Source: Aerococcus sanguinicola (lineage in GTDB: Bacteria > Bacillota > Bacilli > Lactobacillales > Aerococcaceae). From it: DNA of 64,000 nucleotides. The stretch spans positions 1,969,850-2,033,849 of the forward strand of contig NZ_CP014160.1 of NCBI RefSeq assembly GCF_001543145.1, given 5' to 3'. This document shows positions 45,046 to 52,677 of the stretch, one piece after another (positions within the stretch are counted from its first letter, which is position 1; the number at the start of each line of letters is the position of its first letter). The notes under the pieces are model-generated. The model had not been told where the DNA came from and searched no databases. It saw only the letters and a program-made list of their open reading frames with translations. The position numbers were made by a program, and so were the translations under genes.

Positions 45046-46308
45046 CTATTTTTCAGTAATGACGTAAACAATCCCATTCAGAAGAACTTCATTGTCAGCC
45101 AGTTCGACCTTACCATCCTGCCCTGGTTGGTGATCAGCCACTTGGATTTCTTTTTGATCACGGGCCTCCACAAGCTTATTAACCTCATTCTGAACCGCAA
45201 CTGGATCATACCCAGCTAATTGTAATTTAGAAATTCGATCTGCACCATTACCCCATTTAGCATCCAGTACTTCCTTAGCAATCTCAGCAGGTGATTTAAG
45301 AGGGACTGGTTTAGCTTCCTGGCGGTATACATACCAGTAGCCTAGGTAGTCATAAGTCCCCATAACATTTGTTTCTGGTTCCTCATATACCCCGCCATTC
45401 CAGCCGTCTTTATAAGAACAGTGGATAACCGTTGTGGGACTGGTAAACATCCATACATGGCCTCCTGCGTTTGCGCTGTGACCAATCTGCCCCATGATAC
45501 AGATATCCCCTTTCTGAGCTGGCCAAGTTGCATTAGTTGCAATCCGCTTGAAGCCGTTCGCTACTAGCCAACCATGCATACTTTCTGTAGAAGCAACCTG
45601 CCCTAGGTTACTAGCTCCAGCAGACCGCAGAGCAGCATAGATGGCACCAGAGCAATCAGCAGAGCCGTCTGCGCCAGTGCGGCTACCATACATGCTGTAA
45701 GTGGTTCCTTTTGCTTTCAAATCTCTCATGAAAGAAATTGCTTTATCAATATCAATTTTCATAACTGTTTGCTTCCCTTCGTGTAAATAATCTTGATCTA
45801 ATTTATCTAAGCTATTATTGTTTGCAACGTTAATCGCTTGTCGCCGAGCAGTCATTCCTTGTAGGTATAACTCATAGCGCTGCTGACTGGTGGCCACGTT
45901 CATCGTCGCATAATCGTATTGAGCACCACCCACAACGAAAATCCCCTTCACCGCATACTTGAAGTCATTTTCCTGGTACACATTGTAGTAGCCATCAGGG
46001 CGAAGCAGATACGTCCAGTCCTCGATGAAATCCGATAGGCTGGCATACTTCATGTAGTGGCCACCCTCTGCAGCAGGCCGGGGACTGCCTTTAGACACAA
46101 CAACACCAGATGGACGTTGAGCCGTTCCAGTCCATGTCATGCCACCAAGGTTACTATTTAATCGGGCCACCTCAGAGTTACCCCAAAGGCCTTCATAATG
46201 TAATTGTGTAATGAGAAAGCTGGGGAGGATTTGATATTCCCTAGCTTTTTTCAAGATAGCATTGAGCGTTTCTTCTTTCAGAACAGCTCCATTATATTTG
46301 AGCTCCAT
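45046..46308 (-). CDS. Phage endolysin: glucosaminidase + NlpC/amidase_5-like peptidase + Cpl-7 repeat
   Basis: This lysin degrades host peptidoglycan at the end of infection. Residues about 10-155 form a glucosaminidase-like domain (QLHYEGLWGNSEVARLNSNLGGMTW, with Glu39 as likely acid). Residues about 185-335 form a phage peptidoglycan hydrolase domain with Cys219 (SADCSGAIYAALR) and His284 (AGGHVWMF). Residues about 342-381 (EVLDAKWGNGADRISKLQLAGYDPVAVQNEVN) are one Cpl-7/CW_7 cell-wall-binding repeat. The last 35 residues are acidic and unassigned. No signal peptide is seen, so release depends on the holin encoded upstream. Confidence 0.9.
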   Translation of the reverse strand: MELKYNGAVLKEETLNAILKKAREYQILPSFLITQLHYEGLWGNSEVARLNSNLGGMTWTGTAQRPSGVVVSKGSPRPAAEGGHYMKYASLSDFIEDWTYLLRPDGYYNVYQENDFKYAVKGIFVVGGAQYDYATMNVATSQQRYELYLQGMTARRQAINVANNNSLDKLDQDYLHEGKQTVMKIDIDKAISFMRDLKAKGTTYSMYGSRTGADGSADCSGAIYAALRSAGASNLGQVASTESMHGWLVANGFKRIATNATWPAQKGDICIMGQIGHSANAGGHVWMFTSPTTVIHCSYKDGWNGGVYEEPETNVMGTYDYLGYWYVYRQEAKPVPLKSPAEIAKEVLDAKWGNGADRISKLQLAGYDPVAVQNEVNKLVEARDQKEIQVADHQPGQDGKVELADNEVLLNGIVYVITEK

Positions 46309-46316
46309 TAAATCAC

Positions 46317-46739
46317 CTATTTTCTATTTTTCAAGTCTTCTTTGAAATATTTAGTTACTTTTGCGTCATAATCTGAACGCATTCTATTGAAATATTGGGA
46401 AATCCAAGAAGGAATAGGAACTCCAATGGCATCTAAATTTTCAATAAAGCTAACAGCGTAACCTGAGATAAAGAAAATACCCAAAGCATTAGAAGCAAAA
46501 TCTAGCCCTAACGCTTTAGCGTATGTTCCAGAAATAGTCATTATAAAGACAACTAAAGTATGCTTTATTAAACCATTTGTACCAACGCTAGAGTCGAGCA
46601 CTTTTAGCTTGAACGCTTTTCCGTAACCTGAAATAACATCAGCTAAAATCAGCCATAATAGAGATTGAAATAGAAAACTATGGCTTAATTTAATTAAACT
46701 CATAAAGAAAATTTCTTTTGTAATATCAATATTAATCAT
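46317..46739 (-). CDS. Phage holin, family 4 (Cph1/TcdE-type)
   Basis: The 140-residue protein has three or four hydrophobic segments (about 20-35, 62-80, 85-100) and the family segment LADVISGYGKAFK followed by SSVGTNGLIKHT. It forms membrane holes at the programmed time so that the cytoplasmic endolysin reaches the wall. The basic C-terminal tail is typical. It lies eight bases before the endolysin gene. Confidence 0.87.
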   Translation of the reverse strand: MINIDITKEIFFMSLIKLSHSFLFQSLLWLILADVISGYGKAFKLKVLDSSVGTNGLIKHTLVVFIMTISGTYAKALGLDFASNALGIFFISGYAVSFIENLDAIGVPIPSWISQYFNRMRSDYDAKVTKYFKEDLKNRK

Positions 46740-46757
46740 GTTCCTATCACTTTCTTT

Positions 46758-48797
46758 CTAAAGGTGGAGTAAAGCTGTAAAAGTTAAATACCCGTCACCT
46801 TCTTTATTATTATAAGAACCAACAATTCTGCCATTTCCGTAAACGACCGTATCCAATCCTGACATGTGCTTTGTATGGGGGCTTTCCCACAAGAGTTGCC
46901 AGCTATATCCGTCCCTAGAAAAAGCTAAATATCCACATCGACCATTTTCGTCATACTCAGGACATGCTGAAAACATGTAAATCTGTTCCGCGCGATTAAC
47001 AAATTTTTTTGTCGACAGATAGCGTTTGCTACGATCTTGCATGCTCCAAAAACCTTCTGTGAAATCTGAAAGTTCTAATTGAGGGTTAATCACGCGATTT
47101 CTATCGATGTTTAGGAAATCTCCGCCACCTCCACTTGTATCAGCTGCTAAGAATAACCCTCGTGGGCCTGATATTAATTGAGTATAATTTCCTGCAAATT
47201 TGCGTTGGTTAGCAAACATATTCCAGGTATTCCCCCAATCATCGGAATAATACAAGGAAGCTGCACCGAAATCCCCTGCCCAAATATATAGCCTTCCTGA
47301 TAGAGGATCATATTCAATGTCATGTAAATGCGTACGGCGATCTTCTAATGGAGGAAATTCTGGGCTAATAATGATACTTTTATCAAAGATTCTCTTAAAA
47401 GTTCTTCCCGAGTCCGTGGATAAAAATGCTTCATGACGATTAGATGTCTCCATTCCAGCTTTCTCATATGTCGTAAAAGCAATAACATTTTCATGCCGTG
47501 TTGAACCCCAATTGTGATTAAATATTCCTGATACGATGTCAGGTTCTGCTTTAAAAACACCATTTTCATCAGATATAAATACCTCTCCACCGTAACAACA
47601 GGCTACAAGATTTCCATAGCCTCCAACAAATAGATGTTCGATAATACGGTTAGCTCCATCCTTAGGTGGTAGAGAAGTTATCTTTTCCCAAGCCTCACCA
47701 TCTTCGCTTGTATATACATCTAGGCCATATGTCCCATAGAATTTACCGTTACGATATTCATGGATGTAATTTACAGATGTCTTTCTTAGTTTGACATCCG
47801 TAAGCATAGCCCTCTTAGGATTTAACTGACTATTTTTTTGAATCTCTAGTAACTGTTCGAGCATTGTCTCTATTTGACCTAGTTTATTACTAGAAACATT
47901 GTGAACACTCCCCATCATTTCCACACCAATCTTATTTAGATTGGATGATAAGGACTTCAAGTACAAACTTACATAAGGAGACACAATCTTAATTTTTTTA
48001 TTCTCAGTATTATAAGATAAACTTTCTTCAGGATTTTTAATTTTATGGGTTTTGGTTAAAACAAAAGTTTCTGCTTCAAAATTATAATTATATTCTCGAA
48101 TTTCGGCCTTATATCCATAATACAAGTTGGAGAATAATGATAAATCTAATACATTGCACCCGTTCATACTCATTTTAGAAGTTTCAAAACTAGCAGAAGG
48201 TGCTAAAGAAATTTTTTCATCTTCTGCAGTAAAATTAGCAATTACGTTAAAATTTGAATTAACTAATAAGCGCCCATTTTTATCCGTCTTTAAGATTTCA
48301 GCTTTGTCTCTAGCGGTATTCAATGCCATCATTTCAGTAGAATTAGAGCCTGATTTTAAAGCCGTTACAAAGAACCCCATCCTAGTATCCATAGAGTTAG
48401 AAATATTTTTTGCTTTTAACACAATAGCCGAGCTAGATAAACTAATCTCAACTGTATTAGGGCCAGAAAAAACATATCCGCCTGTACTTTTATTAAATAT
48501 TTTTGTTGTTCTGGCTATAGGAGATGATTCATTAGGATACTGAAGCTCCTCAACCGTCAATTCATAACCTGCTGCGTTAGAAACCGAAACTGAGATTCGA
48601 AGTGTATCCATACCGATAGTTTCAAATACTCCCAGAGACAGTGTTTTTCCTTTTGGAACATCCCTATTAGATACAACTTCTGTCATAAGATTTTTATGAT
48701 TTGATTCAACTCTAAGTTCACCCAAATCATTAACACTTATAGCTTTAGCACTTCCGTCATCTCTACGGCCCGCAATTCTCATCATTTTATCTGCCAT
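46758..48797 (-). CDS. Phage tail/receptor protein with sialidase-like beta-propeller
   Basis: The 679-residue protein has an N-terminal virion-attachment part (about 1-150, MADKMMRIAGRRDDGSAKAISVNDLGELRV), a central beta region, a short coiled coil (about 303-325, LGQIETMLEQLLEIQKN) and a C-terminal propeller (about 330-679). Asp-box motifs are seen at about 363-370 (TSEDGEAW), 460-467 (STDSGRTF), 518-525 (SDDWGNTW) and 627-633 (SRDGYSW). Such propellers occur in glycosidases and in carbohydrate-binding phage fibres. An Arg triad for sialidase activity is not evident, so binding is likelier than cleavage. It lies between baseplate genes and holin, the usual place for the adhesin. Confidence 0.75.
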   Translation of the reverse strand: MADKMMRIAGRRDDGSAKAISVNDLGELRVESNHKNLMTEVVSNRDVPKGKTLSLGVFETIGMDTLRISVSVSNAAGYELTVEELQYPNESSPIARTTKIFNKSTGGYVFSGPNTVEISLSSSAIVLKAKNISNSMDTRMGFFVTALKSGSNSTEMMALNTARDKAEILKTDKNGRLLVNSNFNVIANFTAEDEKISLAPSASFETSKMSMNGCNVLDLSLFSNLYYGYKAEIREYNYNFEAETFVLTKTHKIKNPEESLSYNTENKKIKIVSPYVSLYLKSLSSNLNKIGVEMMGSVHNVSSNKLGQIETMLEQLLEIQKNSQLNPKRAMLTDVKLRKTSVNYIHEYRNGKFYGTYGLDVYTSEDGEAWEKITSLPPKDGANRIIEHLFVGGYGNLVACCYGGEVFISDENGVFKAEPDIVSGIFNHNWGSTRHENVIAFTTYEKAGMETSNRHEAFLSTDSGRTFKRIFDKSIIISPEFPPLEDRRTHLHDIEYDPLSGRLYIWAGDFGAASLYYSDDWGNTWNMFANQRKFAGNYTQLISGPRGLFLAADTSGGGGDFLNIDRNRVINPQLELSDFTEGFWSMQDRSKRYLSTKKFVNRAEQIYMFSACPEYDENGRCGYLAFSRDGYSWQLLWESPHTKHMSGLDTVVYGNGRIVGSYNNKEGDGYLTFTALLHL

Positions 48798-48798
48798 T

Positions 48799-48999
48799 CT
48801 ACACTCTCCATTCCTGACCGTCTTCTGTCATCAACTTACCTAAGTCCCAAGATTTTTCGTCTTGGTACCACCTTTCGAACCCCTGCGCAATTGCCTCTCT
48901 AACATCACGCCCATATTTTTTTGTTCTAATGAATTTAGCAATATCGGTAATGGAATAAAGTTTATTGGGATCCATAGGCGAACCATCCACATACGCCAT
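48799..48999 (-). CDS. Small phage baseplate-region protein
   Basis: The 66-residue protein (MAYVDGSPMDPNKLYSITDIAKFIRTKKYGRDVREAIAQGFERWY) resembles short conserved N-terminal modules seen in tail or baseplate proteins of Lactobacillales phages. It has no membrane segment. It overlaps the upstream tail lysin stop by one base and ends one base before the propeller protein gene. A role as adaptor between tail tip and fibre is a guess from position. Confidence 0.6.
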   Translation of the reverse strand: MAYVDGSPMDPNKLYSITDIAKFIRTKKYGRDVREAIAQGFERWYQDEKSWDLGKLMTEDGQEWRV

Positions 49000-50555
49000 T
49001 ACTGACCACCCTCATTTCTTTCTACTATATTTTTGTTGTTCTCTGCTAATTCTTTGATTTCGTCAATGCGCTTATCGATAGCAGTAAACCGATTGGAATA
49101 TGCTGTTGCTCCTCTCTCCAAGGTAGCTATGTACCCTTTTAAGTAAGCTAAGTCATTCTTAAAGCTCATGAAGTCTCGAACCCCTCGCTCTGACCAATAG
49201 TCCGATGCATTAGCTATCTTATGCCCCAAGACATAATTAGATTTTTCAATATTCACTATGTCAATTGTTTTCTTCACGCACTGCATAGTGGCCCCCTGGT
49301 CTCCAAAGAGAGGATTGTTAACAACCACATAATCGTTTAGATTGATTGATTTATATTCGCTTGGATAGAGCAATTGTAAATTTGCAACGCTTAAATTCAC
49401 TTCTGACTGATCAATAAATTGTTGGAGCAGATCAGTTTCTGCCATCTCTTTAAGTAAAGCTGGGTCACTCACATTATCGTAGTACTTTACTTTAGTAATA
49501 GCACCGTAACGTCTGAGCAACTCATTGTTAAATATGTTCGTAAAACTATTATTAACGTCTGAGACTGTAATTTCTTCGGTTTTATTATCTGCCCCAGGAC
49601 TTACTGAAGGTCCTGCTATTTTTTGTTCTCTTGCTCCCTTAAGACGATACCAATACGTTGGAGGACCGCCTAGCCAACCGCTTAAAGGAGTTATCATGAT
49701 TCCTTGCGTGCCAGGGCCAACTGTACAGTGAATAATTTGACCATTCCCGTAATAAACTCCCGTATGTCCATTTGACCAACCGGAATTTCCTTTTATCCCT
49801 GAAACAAAAATATCCCCTCTCTGTTTCTCGTCAGCATTAATAGGGATAAGAAGACTGCCTTCAAGAGCATACAAGTCTTCTGTAGACCCTAGCGCAGTAC
49901 CTTGGGGTAGAAATCCCGCGTAGATTAAGGCACTATATACAGCGCTCGAACAGTCGTAAGAGTTAGGTCCTCCCCGGGCCACCATGCTATAGCCTACTTT
50001 CCCTTTTCTTTGTTCGAACCACTCGATTAATTTGTCGATTTTACCTGACACAACTTCTACATATCCAGTTTTATCAATTTGTTTATCCCAAGATTGTAAA
50101 TTATAGGATTCAATCACTCGAATGAGTGAGGGAGCATAGTTAGGGTCTGTTGCATAGCCTGCATTTTTTAAAGCCCAACAAGCTTTTTTATAGTCAGTCT
50201 CTCCAATTACTGCACGATAATTATTTCGTGCCCAGGAACTTCCTTGGAAAAAGTTTGTCCGGTCTTTAATACTATCTGCCCAACTGGCGTATTTCCTAAA
50301 ACCGGCATTTACCCAATAACTCCCACCAGCGCCGACCTCTCGAGTATTCATATACACCACTTGGCCCGTCCAATTAGACCCGGATTTAACTCCAAAAAGA
50401 TTGTGGTTAGGAGGTGCTCCAAGCTTTGACCTCCCCCAGTCACTTTCAAGAATTGCTTGAGCTGCAGTAACTGACGGAAGCACTTTAGAAGTAGACCATT
50501 CAGCAATTACCCCAGGCTTAATGGCATTTAAGAAATCGGTTTGAAATGCTTGCAC
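48999..50555 (-). CDS. Tail-associated lysin fused to the C-terminal part of a tail-tip protein
   Basis: The 518-residue protein starts at a GTG at 50555 overlapping the preceding stop (TAGTG), with AAGGAGG upstream. Residues 1-155 are a glucosaminidase-like domain (ILESDWGRS, Glu37; HNLFGVKSG). Residues about 170-305 are an NlpC/phage amidase_5-like domain with Cys202 (SYDCSSAVYSAL) and His264 (GHTGVYYGNGQIIHC). Residues about 340-450 (LLRRYGAITKVKYYDNVSDPALLKEMAETDLLQQ) look like the C-terminal domain of Tal/gp37-type tail proteins, followed by a coiled coil (about 465-515). So lytic and structural halves are joined here, while the N-terminal tail-tip half is the gene just upstream. Confidence 0.8.
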   Translation of the reverse strand: MQAFQTDFLNAIKPGVIAEWSTSKVLPSVTAAQAILESDWGRSKLGAPPNHNLFGVKSGSNWTGQVVYMNTREVGAGGSYWVNAGFRKYASWADSIKDRTNFFQGSSWARNNYRAVIGETDYKKACWALKNAGYATDPNYAPSLIRVIESYNLQSWDKQIDKTGYVEVVSGKIDKLIEWFEQRKGKVGYSMVARGGPNSYDCSSAVYSALIYAGFLPQGTALGSTEDLYALEGSLLIPINADEKQRGDIFVSGIKGNSGWSNGHTGVYYGNGQIIHCTVGPGTQGIMITPLSGWLGGPPTYWYRLKGAREQKIAGPSVSPGADNKTEEITVSDVNNSFTNIFNNELLRRYGAITKVKYYDNVSDPALLKEMAETDLLQQFIDQSEVNLSVANLQLLYPSEYKSINLNDYVVVNNPLFGDQGATMQCVKKTIDIVNIEKSNYVLGHKIANASDYWSERGVRDFMSFKNDLAYLKGYIATLERGATAYSNRFTAIDKRIDEIKELAENNKNIVERNEGGQ

Positions 50556-51628
50556 TATTCCCCCTCACCCTCCTTCTCTTCTTTTTGATACCGTCCAATT
50601 GGAATGATGATTGAATAGACATCATTAACTTTATTCAACCGCGACATACTTATTAAATTATCACCAACAGTAACTTCCGTTTGATTAAAATCACCATGGG
50701 ATTGTCCAATTAAATTAACTTTTAAATAGCCATCAATATAAGAAGTTGTAAAGCGACAATTACATATCTCACAAAGCTTAGAAATCGCCTCAAAAGTATC
50801 CATCTCAAGAGAAACCTCTAGCGAAACTTGTCTGGACTCAGAAATTATTTTGTTCCCTGATTGAGTAGTGATAACTGTCTCTGTTTCATAGATATCTTCT
50901 CCCTTAATCCATCCAATTTTTACCCCTTGATAAGATAAAAAATAAGCATTTCTTGGTTCATCGTATGCTTCTACACGATTTACGCGCTCTTTTGCGAAAT
51001 CTGCAATTCTCAAGCCACTAGGATGGTGTGACGGAGAAAAATAAACAGCACTCGATTTGATTCGAGCGCTGTCTCCAACAGACAAAGTTTTATGCTTGGT
51101 CTGTTTTTTAGTTTCTTTAACACTTTTAACAATATTTGCCACATCATCATCAATTTGGCCAACAAAGAAATTTTTCCACCATCCGGCAGAAAATTCATTA
51201 GACGTTGGAACAGTATTTACCTGCATGTTGTGGCTATCGAGTAGCTTACTTAATACCTCTTTAGGTGTGCCAGTAATGGTAGTTCCAGTATTAAAGGTGT
51301 ACACACAACTATCATGTAAAAAACCTTTATTAGATTCACATGTTACTGCTTTTTCTACCCCTATTCCATCTGCATCCTGCTTTTCTTCTACATTGATGAC
51401 ACGTCCATAAAAGATGTATTGGCCATCATAATAAGACATAACGAAAACTTGGGTAGTGAAAGTATTTAGACGATCATATCCTGGGTTTTCTTGATTAATT
51501 GTAAATGTAAAAGAGTCAATTTTATCACTTTCACTATTCATTTGACCGCTTAAAATTCTCGGATAATCAACTGCTGGATCATTTAAGTTGATGAACTCAT
51601 AGTCGTCTAGGAGGAAAACGTTATACAT
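50555..51628 (-). CDS. Tail-tip (Tal/gp37-type) protein, N-terminal part with inserted SH3-like domain
   Basis: The 357-residue protein starts like prophage endopeptidase-tail proteins (MYNVFLLDDYEFINLNDPAVDYP) and continues to FTTSYIDGYLKVNLIGQ and VYSIIIPIGRY, where the full-length family protein would go on with another 150-200 residues; that remainder is found in the next gene. Residues about 172-250 (KHKTLSVGDSARIK ... GVKIGWIKGEDI) look like an inserted SH3b-like domain. The last residues (QKEEKEGEGE) are charged and unusual. It is overlapped by the start of the tail lysin gene by one base. Confidence 0.78.
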   Translation of the reverse strand: MYNVFLLDDYEFINLNDPAVDYPRILSGQMNSESDKIDSFTFTINQENPGYDRLNTFTTQVFVMSYYDGQYIFYGRVINVEEKQDADGIGVEKAVTCESNKGFLHDSCVYTFNTGTTITGTPKEVLSKLLDSHNMQVNTVPTSNEFSAGWWKNFFVGQIDDDVANIVKSVKETKKQTKHKTLSVGDSARIKSSAVYFSPSHHPSGLRIADFAKERVNRVEAYDEPRNAYFLSYQGVKIGWIKGEDIYETETVITTQSGNKIISESRQVSLEVSLEMDTFEAISKLCEICNCRFTTSYIDGYLKVNLIGQSHGDFNQTEVTVGDNLISMSRLNKVNDVYSIIIPIGRYQKEEKEGEGE

Positions 51629-52677
51629 TAAATAACCTCTTTTCTAAATTTAAAGTTCAGAAATAAATCATACCCATAGATTGATAACTTATTAGCTCCA
51701 GGATTAAGAACCAATGAATGATTTTTTACTTTCCCTGACTTATCAATGCGTAGACTTATTGGACCACCATTATTGTTGACGATCGTGAACCCTTCATGGA
51801 AAATTCTGGAAGCACTATTATCCAATTTTGTAACTTCAATTTCTGGATAAATTGGAACTGAGCCGGTGTTGATTAAAGTAATTGAAGTTATATCGGGCAG
51901 TGCTTCAAGAGCATCTTGTTCGTAAATTAAAAGATTACTATCTTTACCACCTAGACGATACATTCTTTTACTAATTACCCACTTATTTTGATGGCCATCA
52001 GGGACTTCTAAAACTTCTTTTACAGGTCCATTGACTACTGTTCGGGTTTGACTACTACGTAACCTATCTTTCCTGGCATTTGCAGTTGATTCTCCAACCG
52101 TATGTGTTGCCCAGGACGTTAATGTGACTTGAGTTCCTATTTTTAATGGCTTAAATTGCGGTGATTGGCCATTCGTTCGTGGCAAGGACACAGAAGTTGT
52201 TTGTGCCACACCACCCTCAAAGTAAAAGGAATCCCAAATGTCATCACCTTCATACTGGTCTCCAATCAAAAAGGGGTAGGCATTAAAAGTCACTTTTAAA
52301 GTTCCATCTATCCAATTTTCTGTGAATTCAGGAGCATCTTCCACTTCAGCTAAAAAATGAAAGTCAGGAATGTAATCGTCATGCAACTCTTGCTTACCAT
52401 GGCTAAACAATAACCAGTTGACAAGGACGGTTTTTACTCGATACATTTCGTGTTTCGTCTGAATTCTTCGATTGGCAATATTGAAGTAGTAAGACACTTC
52501 CCTTGTTGTAAACTCTGGAAAACCTAAAATTTCGGAAAAATCATACTCTCGATTTGAATAAGGTAAATCAAGTTTTCTCTTCACTTTTTTGGGATAACCG
52601 ATTTCTCGCTTAGCAATTGTAATTCCAAAATCATCATAGGAGTGCTTGCCTAAATAACGAATTCCTTTGTATATCAT
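51628..52677 (-). CDS. Distal tail protein Dit with an inserted domain
   Basis: Dit forms the hexameric ring joining tail tube and tip in siphoviruses. The 349-residue protein shows MIYKGIRYLGKHSYDDFGITI, REYDFSEILGFPEFTTREVSYYF and the C-terminal galectin-like part (IDKSGKVKNHSLVLNPGANKLSIYGYDLFLNFKFR). Residues about 176-250 (FKPLKIGTQVTLTSWATHTV ... RMYRLGGKDSN) are an insertion absent from minimal Dit proteins of about 250 residues, which makes it an evolved Dit. The insertion resembles the one in the neighbouring tail-tip protein in size and opening pattern. Confidence 0.85.
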   Translation of the reverse strand: MIYKGIRYLGKHSYDDFGITIAKREIGYPKKVKRKLDLPYSNREYDFSEILGFPEFTTREVSYYFNIANRRIQTKHEMYRVKTVLVNWLLFSHGKQELHDDYIPDFHFLAEVEDAPEFTENWIDGTLKVTFNAYPFLIGDQYEGDDIWDSFYFEGGVAQTTSVSLPRTNGQSPQFKPLKIGTQVTLTSWATHTVGESTANARKDRLRSSQTRTVVNGPVKEVLEVPDGHQNKWVISKRMYRLGGKDSNLLIYEQDALEALPDITSITLINTGSVPIYPEIEVTKLDNSASRIFHEGFTIVNNNGGPISLRIDKSGKVKNHSLVLNPGANKLSIYGYDLFLNFKFRKEVI

